A stretch of DNA of 64,000 bases from Pseudomonas sp. F(2018). Lineage in GTDB: Bacteria; Pseudomonadota; Gammaproteobacteria; Pseudomonadales; Pseudomonadaceae. Location: assembly GCF_005508865.1 (NCBI RefSeq), contig NZ_SCOM01000003.1:186001-250000 (forward strand), read 5' to 3'. The position numbers and the translations under genes are program-made. This document shows, in pieces, positions 49,665 through 58,571 of this stretch (its first letter is position 1; every line of letters starts with the position of its first letter). A model generated the notes under the pieces. The model was not told where the DNA came from. It made no database searches and worked only from the letters and a program-made list of their open reading frames with translations.

Positions 49665-50092
49665 GCGGCGCGCCACGCCTGCTGCTGGGCTTCGACTACG
49701 GTACCAAGCAGATCGGCGTCGCCGTCGGTCAGGCCATCACCGGCCAGGCCCGTGAACTCTGCGTGCTCAAGGCGCAGAACGGCGTGCCGGACTGGCAGAA
49801 GGTCGAGGCGCTGATCAAGGAGTGGCAACCGGACGCCATCGTCGTCGGCCTGCCGCTGAACATGGATGGCACGAAGAGCGAGATGAGCGAGCGCGCCGAG
49901 AAGTTCGCCCGCCGCCTCAACGGCCGCTTCAACCTGCCGGTGCACACCCACGACGAACGCCTGACCACCTTCGAGGCCAAGGGTCAGCGCCTGTCCCAGG
50001 GCCAGCGCGGCGGCTACCGCGAGCGCCCGGTGGACGCCCTGGCCGCCGCCCTGCTGCTGGAAGGCTGGCTGGAACAGAATCTTTCGAACTGA
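49661..50092 (+). CDS. yqgF: YqgF/RuvX, RNase H-like putative pre-16S rRNA nuclease
   Basis: The protein has 143 residues. The RNase H-like fold starts [20 protein letters not shown] (catalytic Asp), continues [21 protein letters not shown] and [13 protein letters not shown], and ends with an acidic residue in [16 protein letters not shown]. It processes the 5' end of 16S rRNA. It is translationally coupled to algH and followed by pyrR after 14 bases. Confidence 0.95.
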   Translation: MSGAPRLLLGFDYGTKQIGVAVGQAITGQARELCVLKAQNGVPDWQKVEALIKEWQPDAIVVGLPLNMDGTKSEMSERAEKFARRLNGRFNLPVHTHDERLTTFEAKGQRLSQGQRGGYRERPVDALAAALLLEGWLEQNLSN

Positions 50093-50106
50093 TTGCGAGG
50101 AACGCC

Positions 50107-50613
50107 ATGACCCTGCCCGATCCCCAACAGCTGCTGCCACGCATGGCCGGCGACCTGCGGGCGCTGCTCAAGCGCCGCGGTGTCGAGCAGGTGCACTTCA
50201 TCGGCATCCGCACCGGCGGTGTGTGGGTCGCCGAGGCGCTGCTGCGCGAGCTGGGCCTGGAACAGCCGCTCGGCACCCTCGACGTGTCCTTCTACCGGGA
50301 CGACTTCACCCGCAGCGGCCTGCACCCACAGGTGCGCCCCTCCGAGCTGCCGTTCGAGATCGAGAACCAGCACCTGGTCCTGGTCGACGACGTGCTGATG
50401 AGCGGCCGCACCATCCGCGCCGCCCTCAACGAACTGTTCGACTACGGCCGCCCGGCCAGCGTGACCCTGGTCAGCCTGCTCGACCTGGACGCCCGCGAGC
50501 TGCCGATCCACGCCGACGTGCTCGGCGCCACCCTCGCCCTGGCACCCGAGCAACGGGTAAAATTGTCCGGCCCCGCGCCGCTCACCCTCGAGCTGCAAAG
50601 CCTTTCCGCCTAG
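50107..50613 (+). CDS. pyrR: PyrR, uracil phosphoribosyltransferase-type pyrimidine regulator
   Basis: The protein has 168 residues from [20 protein letters not shown]. The PRPP-binding motif is [20 protein letters not shown], preceded by [15 protein letters not shown] and DVSFYRDDF. In Bacillus PyrR is an RNA-binding attenuator. In Pseudomonas it stands before pyrB and is reported to influence its expression. I see no anti-terminator structure between pyrR and pyrB (nine bases), so any control would be upstream. Confidence 0.94.
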   Translation: MTLPDPQQLLPRMAGDLRALLKRRGVEQVHFIGIRTGGVWVAEALLRELGLEQPLGTLDVSFYRDDFTRSGLHPQVRPSELPFEIENQHLVLVDDVLMSGRTIRAALNELFDYGRPASVTLVSLLDLDARELPIHADVLGATLALAPEQRVKLSGPAPLTLELQSLSA

Positions 50614-50622
50614 GACCTCCCC

Positions 50623-51624
50623 ATGCCCATCGACGCCAAGCGCTCGCTGCAGCTCAACGACCAGGGCCAGCTGCGCCACTTCCTCTCGCTCGACGGCCTG
50701 CCCCGCGAGCTGCTGACGGAAATCCTCGACACCGCCGACTCCTTCCTCGAAGTCGGCGCCCGCGCGGTGAAGAAGGTCCCGCTGCTGCGCGGCAAGACCG
50801 TGTGCAACGTGTTCTTCGAGAACTCCACGCGCACCCGCACCACCTTCGAGCTGGCGGCCCAGCGCCTGTCGGCCGACGTGATCAGCCTCAACGTGTCGAC
50901 CAGCTCGACCAGCAAGGGCGAGACCCTGTTCGACACCCTGCGCAACCTCGAAGCCATGGCCGCCGACATCTTCGTCGTACGCCACGCCGACTCCGGCGCC
51001 GCGCACTTCATTGCCGAGCACGTGTGCCCGAACCTGGCGATCATCAACGGCGGCGACGGCCGCCATGCGCACCCGACCCAGGGCATGCTCGACATGCTCA
51101 CCATCCGCCGCCACAAGGGCGGCTTCGAGAATCTGTCCGTCGCCATAGTCGGCGACATCCTGCACTCGCGGGTGGCGCGCTCGAACATGCTGGCGCTGAA
51201 GACCCTCGGTTGCCCGGACATCCGCGTGATCGCGCCGAAGACCCTGCTGCCGGTGGGCATCGAGCAGTACGGGGTGACCGTCTACAGCGACCTCGCCGAA
51301 GGCCTCAAGGACGTCGACGTGGTGATCATGCTGCGCCTGCAGCGCGAGCGCATGCAAGGTGGCCTGCTGCCCAGCGAAGGCGAGTTCTACCGCCTCTACG
51401 GCCTCACCGAGCAGCGCCTCAAGCTGGCCAAGCCGGACGCCCTGGTGATGCACCCGGGGCCGATCAACCGTGGCGTGGAAATCGAATCGGCGGTGGCTGA
51501 CGGTCCGCAGTCGGTGATCCTCAACCAGGTCACCTATGGCATCGCCATCCGCATGGCCGTGCTGTCGATGGCCATGAGCGGCCAGGCCACCCAGCGCCAA
51601 ATCAACGCCGAGGAGCACAACTGA
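50623..51624 (+). CDS. pyrB: Aspartate carbamoyltransferase catalytic chain
   Basis: The enzyme has 333 residues. The carbamoyl-phosphate motif is [19 protein letters not shown], with [29 protein letters not shown] and [12 protein letters not shown]. It makes carbamoyl aspartate in pyrimidine synthesis. The longer N-terminus is typical of the Pseudomonas class A enzyme, which assembles with PyrC'. The pyrC' ATG overlaps its TGA stop by one base, coupling the two subunits. Confidence 0.97.
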   Translation: MPIDAKRSLQLNDQGQLRHFLSLDGLPRELLTEILDTADSFLEVGARAVKKVPLLRGKTVCNVFFENSTRTRTTFELAAQRLSADVISLNVSTSSTSKGETLFDTLRNLEAMAADIFVVRHADSGAAHFIAEHVCPNLAIINGGDGRHAHPTQGMLDMLTIRRHKGGFENLSVAIVGDILHSRVARSNMLALKTLGCPDIRVIAPKTLLPVGIEQYGVTVYSDLAEGLKDVDVVIMLRLQRERMQGGLLPSEGEFYRLYGLTEQRLKLAKPDALVMHPGPINRGVEIESAVADGPQSVILNQVTYGIAIRMAVLSMAMSGQATQRQINAEEHN

Positions 51625-52895
51625 TGCGCATGCGAATCCTCGGAGCCCGGGTGATCGACCCGGCCAGCGGCCTGGACCAGGCCCGCGATCTCTACCTCGA
51701 CGGCGGCAAGATCGTCGCCTTCGACCACGCGCCGGCCGGCTTCAGCGCCGACCAGGAGCTGGACGCCCGCGGTCTGATCGCCAGCCCCGGCCTGGTCGAC
51801 CTGTCCGCGGCCCTGCGCGAGCCCGGCTACAGCCGCAAGGGCAATATCGCCAGCGAGACCCTGGCCGCCGCGGCCGGCGGCGTCACCAGCCTGTGCTGCC
51901 CGCCGCTGACCAAACCGGTGCTGGACACCCCGGCCGTGGCCGAGCTGATCCTCGACCGCGCCCAGGAAGCCGGGCACACCAAGGTGTTCCCCATCGGCGC
52001 CTTGACCAAGGGCCTGGCCGGCGAGCAGCTGGCCGAGCTGGTCGCCCTGCGCGACGCCGGCTGCGTGGCCTTCGCCAACGGCCTGGCGCCCCTGGCCAAC
52101 AACCGCACCCTGCGCCGCGCCCTGGAATACGCGGCCACCTTCGACCTGACGGTGATCTTCCACTCCCAGGACGCTGACCTCGCCGACGGCGGCCTGGCCC
52201 ACGAAGGCGCCACGGCCAGCTTCCTCGGCCTGGCGGGCATTCCGGAAAGCGCCGAGACCGTGGCCCTGGCCCGCGACCTGCTGCTGGTCGAACAGAGCGG
52301 CGTACGCGCCCACTTCAGCCAGATCACCAGCGCCCGCGGCGCCGAGATGATCGCCGCCGCCCAGGCCCGCGGCCTGCCGGTGACCGCCGATGTGGCCATG
52401 TACCAGCTGATCCTCACCGACGAGGCGCTGCTCGGCTTCTCCAGCCTGTACCACGTGCAGCCGCCGCTGCGCACCGCCTTCGACCGTGACGGCCTGCGCG
52501 AGGCGGTGAAGAACGGCGTGATCGGCAGCATCGCCAGCCACCACCAGCCCCATGAGCCGGATGCCAAGCTGGCGCCGTTCGGTGCCACCGAGCCGGGCAT
52601 CAGCAGCGTCGAGCTGCTGCTGCCGCTGGCCCTGACCCTGGTCCAGGACGGCCTGCTCGATCTGCCGACCCTGCTCGCCCGCCTCACCAGCGGCCCGGCC
52701 AAGGCCCTGCGCCTGCCTGCCGGCCGCCTGGCCGTTGGCGCCCCGGCCGACCTGCTGCTGTTCGATGCCGAGGGCCAGACCCTGGCCGGCGAGACCTGGC
52801 GCTCGAAGGGCGGCAACTGCCCGTTCATCGGCCACTGCCTGCCCGGCCAGGTGCGCTACACCCTGGTGGACGGCCGTCTCAGCTATCAGGGCTAA
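51624..52895 (+). CDS. pyrC': PyrC', inactive dihydroorotase-like ATCase subunit
   Basis: The protein has 423 residues with an amidohydrolase (dihydroorotase) fold: ASPGLVDLSAALREPGYSRKG, FHSQDADLADGG, LLLFDAEGQTLAG. The zinc-binding HxH of active dihydroorotases (DxHxHxREPG) is replaced by DLSAALREPG, so it cannot bind metal in the usual way. It serves as the structural partner of PyrB in the class A dodecamer. A true PyrC must be elsewhere. It is followed by a strong terminator. Confidence 0.96.
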   Translation: MRMRILGARVIDPASGLDQARDLYLDGGKIVAFDHAPAGFSADQELDARGLIASPGLVDLSAALREPGYSRKGNIASETLAAAAGGVTSLCCPPLTKPVLDTPAVAELILDRAQEAGHTKVFPIGALTKGLAGEQLAELVALRDAGCVAFANGLAPLANNRTLRRALEYAATFDLTVIFHSQDADLADGGLAHEGATASFLGLAGIPESAETVALARDLLLVEQSGVRAHFSQITSARGAEMIAAAQARGLPVTADVAMYQLILTDEALLGFSSLYHVQPPLRTAFDRDGLREAVKNGVIGSIASHHQPHEPDAKLAPFGATEPGISSVELLLPLALTLVQDGLLDLPTLLARLTSGPAKALRLPAGRLAVGAPADLLLFDAEGQTLAGETWRSKGGNCPFIGHCLPGQVRYTLVDGRLSYQG

Positions 52896-52908
52896 ACGCC
52901 CGACCATG

Positions 52909-52936
52909 AAAAAGCCCGCCGATTGGCGGGCTTTTT
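52909..52936 (+). terminator. Rho-independent terminator after pyrC'
   Basis: A perfect 12-bp stem AAAAAGCCCGCC / GGCGGGCTTTTT with GATT loop and a T-run lies 13 bases after the pyrC' stop. Hairpin element copy B starts 13 bases later. Confidence 0.92.
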
Positions 52937-52948
52937 TCTGCACGAACA

Positions 52949-53090
52949 AGAACCTGCTTAAAGGCTCGCGAGCTAGAGAAAAACAAGGCGGAAGTAGCTG
53001 AGGAAGCGGAGTTTACGAATGGTAAATGAGCATTCCGAAGCCACTTCCAACGCAGTTTTTCCGACGCGCAGCAGGCTTTAAGCAGGTTCT
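52949..53090. repeat. Dispersed hairpin element, copy B (pyrC'/TM2 gap)
   Basis: This 142-base element has 15-bp perfect terminal inverted repeats (AGAACCTGCTTAAAG / CTTTAAGCAGGTTCT) and flanking CA dinucleotides. The core GCGGAGTTTACGAATGGTAA is shared with copies A and C. Inner arms GGAAGTaGCT / AGCcACTTCC also pair. The right end forms the TGA stop of the TM2 gene. Confidence 0.85.
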
Positions 53091-53488
53091 CAGGCGCGGG
53101 AGGCGTTCTTGATCGAGACCTGAGTATTCAGGGTCCAGAAGTCGTAGAGCACGCCGAGCAGGAACAGGCCACCGGTGAACAGGTAGATGATCCCGGTGAT
53201 CCACTTGCCCTGGTACATGCGGTGCACGCCGAACACGCCGAGGAAGGTCAGCAGGATCCAGGCCACGTTGTAGTCGGTATCGCCAGCGGTGAAGCGCAGA
53301 TCGGCCTCGCGATCCATGGCCGGGATCAGGAACAGGTCGATGATCCAGCCGATGAAGAACAGGCCCAGGGTGAGGAACCAGATGGTCCCGGTCACCGGCT
53401 TGCCGTAGTAGAAGCGGTGCGCGCCGAGAAAGCCGAAGATCCACAGCAGATAGCCGATGACCTTGCTGTGGGTGTCCTGTCGTTGCAT
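53090..53488 (-). CDS. TM2-domain membrane protein
   Basis: The protein has 132 residues from MQRQDTHSKVIGYLLWIFGF. Two TM2 modules (GAHRFYYGKPVTGTIWFLTL; GVHRMYQGKWITGIIYLFTG) form four transmembrane helices, each with the conserved G-x-HR-Y/F-G signature. Function is unknown; TM2 proteins are often near stress or secretion genes. Its stop codon TGA is completed by the first base of hairpin element copy B. It is divergent from the radical SAM operon. Confidence 0.88.
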   Translation of the reverse strand: MQRQDTHSKVIGYLLWIFGFLGAHRFYYGKPVTGTIWFLTLGLFFIGWIIDLFLIPAMDREADLRFTAGDTDYNVAWILLTFLGVFGVHRMYQGKWITGIIYLFTGGLFLLGVLYDFWTLNTQVSIKNASRA

Positions 53489-53560
53489 GTGAACTCCTTG
53501 CGTGATGAAAAACCGCGCCGCCGACAACCGGCCGCCGCGAGCGCTTGCGCCGGCAAGCGA

Positions 53561-53590
53561 TTGAACAAATACTGTATGCAAATACAGTAT
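53561..53590 (+). promoter_or_regulatory. Candidate promoter overlapping the LexA box
   Basis: TTGAAC (53561-53566) resembles a -35 box, and CAGTAT (53585-53590) 18 bases later is a weak -10. Transcription would start only a few bases before the ATG at 53601, and no Shine-Dalgarno sequence is visible, so the mRNA may be nearly leaderless. LexA bound at 53572-53587 would cover the spacer and the -10. Confidence 0.4.
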
Positions 53591-53592
53591 TT
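53567..53592. promoter_or_regulatory. LexA (SOS) box before the radical SAM-UDG operon
   Basis: The core CTGTATGCAAATACAG (53572-53587) fits the LexA consensus CTG-N10-CAG with an AT-rich centre. It lies in a 26-base inverted repeat with perfect 10-base arms (AAATACTGTA / TACAGTATTT). It ends nine bases before the start codon of the radical SAM gene. This predicts SOS-inducible expression after DNA damage. Confidence 0.88.
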
Positions 53593-53600
53593 GGCTATCC

Positions 53601-54812
53601 ATGGAACTCATCGACAAGCTAACCGTATTGGCCGACGCGGCCAAGTACGACGTGTCCTGCGCCAGCAGCGGCGCGCCCAAACGTGACTCGCGCGGCAAAT
53701 CCGGCCTGGGCGCCACCAACGGCATGGGCATCTGCCACAGCTTCACCCCGGACGGCCGCTGCGTGGCGCTGCTGAAGATCCTGCTGACCAACTTCTGCCT
53801 GTACGACTGCCAGTACTGCGTCAACCGCCGCTCCAGCGACGTGCCACGCGCCCGCTTCACTCCCGAGGAAGTGGTATGCCTGACCCTGGACTTCTACCGG
53901 CGCAACTGCATCAGCGGCCTGTTCCTCAGCTCGGGCATCATCCGCTCGGCCGACTACACCATGGAACAACTGGTGCGCGTCGCCCGCCTGCTGCGCGAAG
54001 AGCACGAGTTCCGCGGCTACATCCATCTGAAGACCATTCCCGATGCCTCCCCCGAACTGATCGCCGAGGCCGGCCGTTACGCCGATCGCCTCAGCGTCAA
54101 TATCGAGTTGCCCAGCGAGGCCAGCCTGATCCGCCTGGCGCCGGAGAAGAAGGTCGGCACCATCAAGCAGGCGATGGGCACGATCCGCCTCGGCGTCGAC
54201 CAGGCCAACGAGGAAACCCGTGGCCCGGCCTTCGCCCCGGCCGGGCAGAGCACGCAGATGATCGTCGGCGCCGACGACACCGACGACCGCACCATCCTCG
54301 ACACCGCGCAGACCCTGTACGGCGCCTACAAGCTCAAGCGCGTGTATTACTCGGCGTTCAGCCCGATCCCGCACAGCCCGAAGAGCGTGCCATTCCAGGC
54401 GCCTCCACTGCTGCGCGAACACCGCCTGTACCAGGCGGATTTCCTCCTGCGCGGCTACGGCTTCAACGTCCAGGAGCTGATCGCCACGCCGGGCAACCTG
54501 GCCCTGGATATCGACCCCAAGCTGGCCTGGGCGCTGGCCAATCGCGCGCAGTTCCCGCTCGACCTCAACCGCGCGGAACCGGCGATGATCGCCCGCGTCC
54601 CCGGCATCGGCATGCTCAGCGCCAAGCGCCTGGTCGACCTGCGGCGCCAGCGGCGCATCCGTTACGCCGATGTGGTGCGCCTGCGCTGCGCCATGGACAA
54701 GGTCAAACCCTTCATCGTCACCCAGGACTACCGCCCGCAGCAGGCCACCCTGGAATCCGCCGTGCTGCGTCGCCAGCTCAGCGACACGCCGGCGCAGATG
54801 GCTCTGTGGTGA
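53601..54812 (+). CDS. Radical SAM protein of the UDG-linked putative DNA repair family
   Basis: The protein has 403 residues. The radical SAM cluster motif is CLYDCQYC (C66, C70, C73). Additional conserved cysteines flank it (VSCASSG, MGICHSF). A C-terminal helix-hairpin-helix (LNRAEPAMIARVPGIGMLSA) suggests DNA binding. This matches the family named putative DNA modification/repair radical SAM protein, consistently paired with a UDG-like gene. The substrate and reaction are unknown. A LexA box sits directly upstream. Its stop overlaps the next start (TGATG), so the two proteins are made together. Confidence 0.92.
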   Translation: MELIDKLTVLADAAKYDVSCASSGAPKRDSRGKSGLGATNGMGICHSFTPDGRCVALLKILLTNFCLYDCQYCVNRRSSDVPRARFTPEEVVCLTLDFYRRNCISGLFLSSGIIRSADYTMEQLVRVARLLREEHEFRGYIHLKTIPDASPELIAEAGRYADRLSVNIELPSEASLIRLAPEKKVGTIKQAMGTIRLGVDQANEETRGPAFAPAGQSTQMIVGADDTDDRTILDTAQTLYGAYKLKRVYYSAFSPIPHSPKSVPFQAPPLLREHRLYQADFLLRGYGFNVQELIATPGNLALDIDPKLAWALANRAQFPLDLNRAEPAMIARVPGIGMLSAKRLVDLRRQRRIRYADVVRLRCAMDKVKPFIVTQDYRPQQATLESAVLRRQLSDTPAQMALW

Positions 54813-56260
54813 TGCAGGCGGCGCACTTCGATGGCAGCTTCGCCGGCTGGCGCAGCGAGGCTCGGCGCCTGCTGCAGGCGGGCATCCCACCGCATGCGGT
54901 GAACTGGCAAGCGGGCAAGGATGACGACAGCCTGTTTGCCGGCCTCGCGCCAGAGCCAGCGCAGGCCTCTTCGCCCGCCGCCCCGCGCATCCCACGTGAA
55001 CTGCCCGAGCTGCTGGAGAACGCCGCACGCTTTCGCGCCGAGGATCGCTGGGCGCTGCTCTACCGGATTCTCTGGCGCGTCAGCCAGGGCGACCGCGCCG
55101 CCATGCTGGCCGGTGACCGCGACGGTAGCGTGCTGCAGCGGCGCATCAAGAGCGTGTACCGCGAAGCTCACCACATGCACGCCTTCCTGCGCTTTCGCCA
55201 GCGCCCGGCCGAATCCGGAGCGCCGGCCTTCGTCGCCTGGCACGAACCGGCCCATGACATCCTGGAAATTGCCGTCGAACATTTCGCCGAACGCCTGGGC
55301 CGCGCCACCTGGCTGATCGCCACGCCGGACGCCGCGGCGCTGTGGGACGGTGCGCAGATGCGCATCCTGCGCCCCTGCCCCATTGAGCTGCGCGAACTGG
55401 CGCGCGGCGCGGAAGACCCCGGTGCCGAGCTGTGGCTGGCCTACTACGGCGCCACCTTCAACCCGGCGCGACTCAACCGTGACGTACTGGAAAGCAACAT
55501 GCCGGTACGTTTCTGGAAGGATCTGCCCGAGGGCCCGCTGATCCCGCAGTTGATGAGCCAGGCCCGCGCCGGCCAGCAGCGCCTGGCGCAGACCGCCAGC
55601 GTCGGCGAGCGCGCGGGCAAGGAAGTGCTGATCGCCAGCGACAGGGCCCAGCCGCAGCGCGCACCCGGCACCTCGCTGGGCGACTGCCGCGCCTGCGATA
55701 TCTGGCGCGGCGCCACCTGCGCGGTACCTGGCGAAGGGCCGCGCGATGCCCGGATCATGCTGGTCGGCGAACAGCCGGGCGACCAGGAAGACCTGGCCGG
55801 GCGCCCCTTCATCGGCCCCGCCGGCCAGGTGCTGCAGCGCGCGCTGGACCAGGCCGGGATACCCCGCGAGAGGGTCTACCTGACCAACGCGGTGAAGCAC
55901 TTCAAATGGCTCCCGCGCGGCGGACCGAACAGCCGCGCCGCCACGCGCCTGCATGCGACGCCGAAACCGGGAGAGATAAAAGCCTGTCGCCGCTGGCTGG
56001 GCGACGAGCTGGCAGAGGTGACGCCGCAGGTGGTGGTGGCACTCGGCAAGACCGCACTGGCAGCGCTGCTGCAGACCTACGAGCCGCAACGCCTGCGCCT
56101 GGCGGACTTCGCCGAGCCGTTCAGGCATGAAGAGCGCTGGCTGGTGGTGGCACCGCATCCCGCAGCGGTGCTGCGGGCGGGTGATGGCGGCGAACAGCGC
56201 TTCGACGAGTTGGTCGCCGCCTTGACGCGGGCGCGCCAGCTGGCGCCGGCGGCAGGCTGA
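54812..56260 (+). CDS. TIGR03915-type domain fused to UdgX-like uracil-DNA glycosylase
   Basis: The protein has 482 residues. Residues 1-250 are the radical-SAM-linked domain of unknown function (LLYRILWRVSQGDRAAML; RFWKDLPEGPLIPQLMSQA). Residues 275-482 are a family 4/UdgX-like UDG: iron-sulfur cysteines CRACDIWRGATC, the site GEQPGDQEDLAGRPFIGPAG, TNAVKHFKW, a His in TRLHATPKPGE at the position of the UdgX covalent His, and APHPAAVLRAG. The loop before that His is longer than in classical UdgX. It probably recognises uracil or a related lesion, with the radical SAM partner acting at the same site. Confidence 0.9.
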   Translation: MQAAHFDGSFAGWRSEARRLLQAGIPPHAVNWQAGKDDDSLFAGLAPEPAQASSPAAPRIPRELPELLENAARFRAEDRWALLYRILWRVSQGDRAAMLAGDRDGSVLQRRIKSVYREAHHMHAFLRFRQRPAESGAPAFVAWHEPAHDILEIAVEHFAERLGRATWLIATPDAAALWDGAQMRILRPCPIELRELARGAEDPGAELWLAYYGATFNPARLNRDVLESNMPVRFWKDLPEGPLIPQLMSQARAGQQRLAQTASVGERAGKEVLIASDRAQPQRAPGTSLGDCRACDIWRGATCAVPGEGPRDARIMLVGEQPGDQEDLAGRPFIGPAGQVLQRALDQAGIPRERVYLTNAVKHFKWLPRGGPNSRAATRLHATPKPGEIKACRRWLGDELAEVTPQVVVALGKTALAALLQTYEPQRLRLADFAEPFRHEERWLVVAPHPAAVLRAGDGGEQRFDELVAALTRARQLAPAAG

Positions 56261-57406
56261 TCAGCGGAAGCGCCGGCCGGGGTCCTCCTCGCTGGCCTGC
56301 AGGCTGAGGCCTTCGCTCATGCTGGTCAGGTGATCGCCATCGGACTCCGAGCCCAGCTTGATCAGCAGGCGCAGGTCGTTCGCCGAGTCGGCGTAGAGCA
56401 GGGCGTCTTCGTAGGTGATCTCGCCCTGGGTGTAGAGGTTGTACAGCGCCTGGTCGAAGGTCTGCATGCCCAGCTCGGTGGAGCGCTTCATCAGGCCCTT
56501 GAGCTCGTGCACCTCGCCCTTGCGGATCAGGTCGGCGGCCAGCGGGGTGTTGATCAGCACCTCGATCACCGCGCGGCGGCCCTTGCCGTCCGGGGTCGGC
56601 ACCAGTTGCTGGGCAACGATGGCCTTGAGGTTGAGCGACAGGTCCATCCACACCTGGTTGTGTCGATCCGGCGGGAAGAAGTTGATGATGCGGTCCAGCG
56701 CCTGGTTGGCGTTGTTGGCGTGCAGGGTGGCCAGGGCCAGGTGACCGGTCTCGGCGAAGGCCACGGCGTAGTCCATGGTCTCGCGGGTACGGATCTCGCC
56801 GATCAGGATCACGTCCGGCGCCTGGCGCAGGGTGTTCTTCAGCGCCACCTCGAACGACTCGGTGTCGATGCCCACCTCGCGCTGGGTGACGATGCAGCTC
56901 TGGTGCTGGTGGATGTACTCGATCGGGTCTTCGATGGAGATGATGTGGCCGCTGGTGTTCTTGTTGCGGTAACCGATCATCGCCGCCAGCGAGGTGGACT
57001 TGCCGGTACCGGTAGCACCGACGAACAGCACCAGACCGCGTTTGGTCAGGGCCAGCTTCTTCAGCACCTCGGGCAGCTTGAGGTCGTCGATGGTCGGGAT
57101 GTTGGTCTCGATGCGACGCAGCACCATGCCGGCCAGGTTGCGCTGGTAGAAGGCGCTGACCCGGAAGCGGCCGACGCCACGGGCGCTGATGGCGAAGTTG
57201 CACTCGTGGTTCTCGGCGAACTCGCGGCGCTGCTGCTCGTTCATCACCGAGTGCACGGTCTCGCGGGTCTGCTCCGGCGACATGGGGTTCTTGGTCACCG
57301 GCATGATCTTGCCGTTGACTTTCATCGACGGCGGCACGCCGGCGGTGATGAACAGGTCGGAACCGCCCTTCTCCACCATCAAGCGCAACAGCTTTTCAAA
57401 TTCCAT
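56261..57406 (-). CDS. pilU: PilU, twitching motility ATPase
   Basis: The protein has 381 residues from MEFEKLLRLMVEKGGSDLFI. Walker A is GATGTGKST (130-138), Walker B-like APDVILIGEIRTRETMDYA, and His box ETGHLALATLHANNANQA. PilU is the accessory retraction ATPase that works with PilT on type IV pili. The C-terminal extension beyond the PilT core is typical. It lies 58 bases after pilT on the same strand. Confidence 0.97.
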   Translation of the reverse strand: MEFEKLLRLMVEKGGSDLFITAGVPPSMKVNGKIMPVTKNPMSPEQTRETVHSVMNEQQRREFAENHECNFAISARGVGRFRVSAFYQRNLAGMVLRRIETNIPTIDDLKLPEVLKKLALTKRGLVLFVGATGTGKSTSLAAMIGYRNKNTSGHIISIEDPIEYIHQHQSCIVTQREVGIDTESFEVALKNTLRQAPDVILIGEIRTRETMDYAVAFAETGHLALATLHANNANQALDRIINFFPPDRHNQVWMDLSLNLKAIVAQQLVPTPDGKGRRAVIEVLINTPLAADLIRKGEVHELKGLMKRSTELGMQTFDQALYNLYTQGEITYEDALLYADSANDLRLLIKLGSESDGDHLTSMSEGLSLQASEEDPGRRFR

Positions 57407-57464
57407 CTTTCCCGCCCCGCATCTCTCGTATGCGGCGACCGCCTGGGCGGCCGCCTCTTTGTTG

Positions 57465-58499
57465 TTAGAAGTTTTCCGGCGTCTTGGCCTTTTCGCGAGC
57501 CGCCTCGCGGCTGACCAGACCTTTGGACACCAGGCCCTTGAGGCAAGCATCCAAGGTCTGCATGCCCAGCGCGCCACCGGTCTGGATTGACGAATACATC
57601 TGCGCCACCTTGTCCTCGCGGATCAGGTTACGGATCGCCGGAGTACCGATCATGATCTCGTGGGCCGCCACGCGACCGCCGCCGATCTTCTTCAGCAGGG
57701 TCTGCGAGATCACCGCCTGCAGCGATTCGGACAGCATGGAGCGGACCATGGACTTCTCCTCGGCTGGGAACACGTCGACCACCCGGTCGATGGTCTTGGC
57801 GGCGGAGGTGGTGTGCAGGGTGCCGAATACCAGGTGACCGGTTTCCGCGGCGGTCAGCGCCAGGCGGATGGTCTCCAGGTCACGCATCTCGCCGACCAGG
57901 ATGATGTCCGGGTCTTCCCGCAGGGCCGAACGCAGAGCTTCGGAGAAGCCATGGGTATCGCGGTGCACCTCGCGCTGGTTGACCAGGCACTTCTTCGACT
58001 CGTGAACGAATTCGATCGGGTCTTCGATGGTGAGGATGTGGTGGTACTTGTTGCTGTTCAGGTAGTCGAGCATGGCCGCCAGGGTGGTCGACTTGCCCGA
58101 ACCGGTCGGACCGGTGACCAGCACCAGGCCGCGCGGCACGTCGGTGATCTTCTTGAACACCTCGCCCATGCCCAGGTCCTCCATGCTCAGGACCTTGGAG
58201 GGAATGGTCCGGAACACGGCGCCGGCGCCACGGTTCTGGTTGAAGGCGTTGACCCGGAAACGCGCCACACCAGGCACTTCGAAGGAGAAGTCGGTCTCGA
58301 GAAATTCCTCGTAATCCTTGCGCTGCTTGTCGTTCATGATGTCGTAGATCAGCGCGTGGACCTGTTTGTGGTCCATCGCCGGCAGGTTGATCCGCCGTAC
58401 ATCGCCATCGACACGAATCATCGGCGGCAGACCCGCCGAGAGGTGCAGGTCCGACGCGCCTTGCTTGGCACTGAAGGCAAGCAGCTCGGTAATATCCAT
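57465..58499 (-). CDS. pilT: PilT, type IV pilus retraction ATPase
   Basis: The protein has 344 residues from MDITELLAFSAKQGASDLHL, exactly the usual PilT length. Walker A is GPTGSGKST (130-138), Asp box/Walker B DPDIILVGEMRDLETI, His box ETGHLVFGTLHTTSAAKTI, and the PilT-specific AIRNLIREDKVAQM. It powers pilus retraction at the inner membrane. With pilU and the Pil-Chp cluster in the same window, it is the motor output of that chemosensory system. Confidence 0.98.
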   Translation of the reverse strand: MDITELLAFSAKQGASDLHLSAGLPPMIRVDGDVRRINLPAMDHKQVHALIYDIMNDKQRKDYEEFLETDFSFEVPGVARFRVNAFNQNRGAGAVFRTIPSKVLSMEDLGMGEVFKKITDVPRGLVLVTGPTGSGKSTTLAAMLDYLNSNKYHHILTIEDPIEFVHESKKCLVNQREVHRDTHGFSEALRSALREDPDIILVGEMRDLETIRLALTAAETGHLVFGTLHTTSAAKTIDRVVDVFPAEEKSMVRSMLSESLQAVISQTLLKKIGGGRVAAHEIMIGTPAIRNLIREDKVAQMYSSIQTGGALGMQTLDACLKGLVSKGLVSREAAREKAKTPENF

Positions 58500-58571
58500 G
58501 GGACTCCCCAATCACATGCAAGCAGGTAGAATGCCGCAGACCCCTGACGGGCGGGCTATAGAGCGCGAGTA

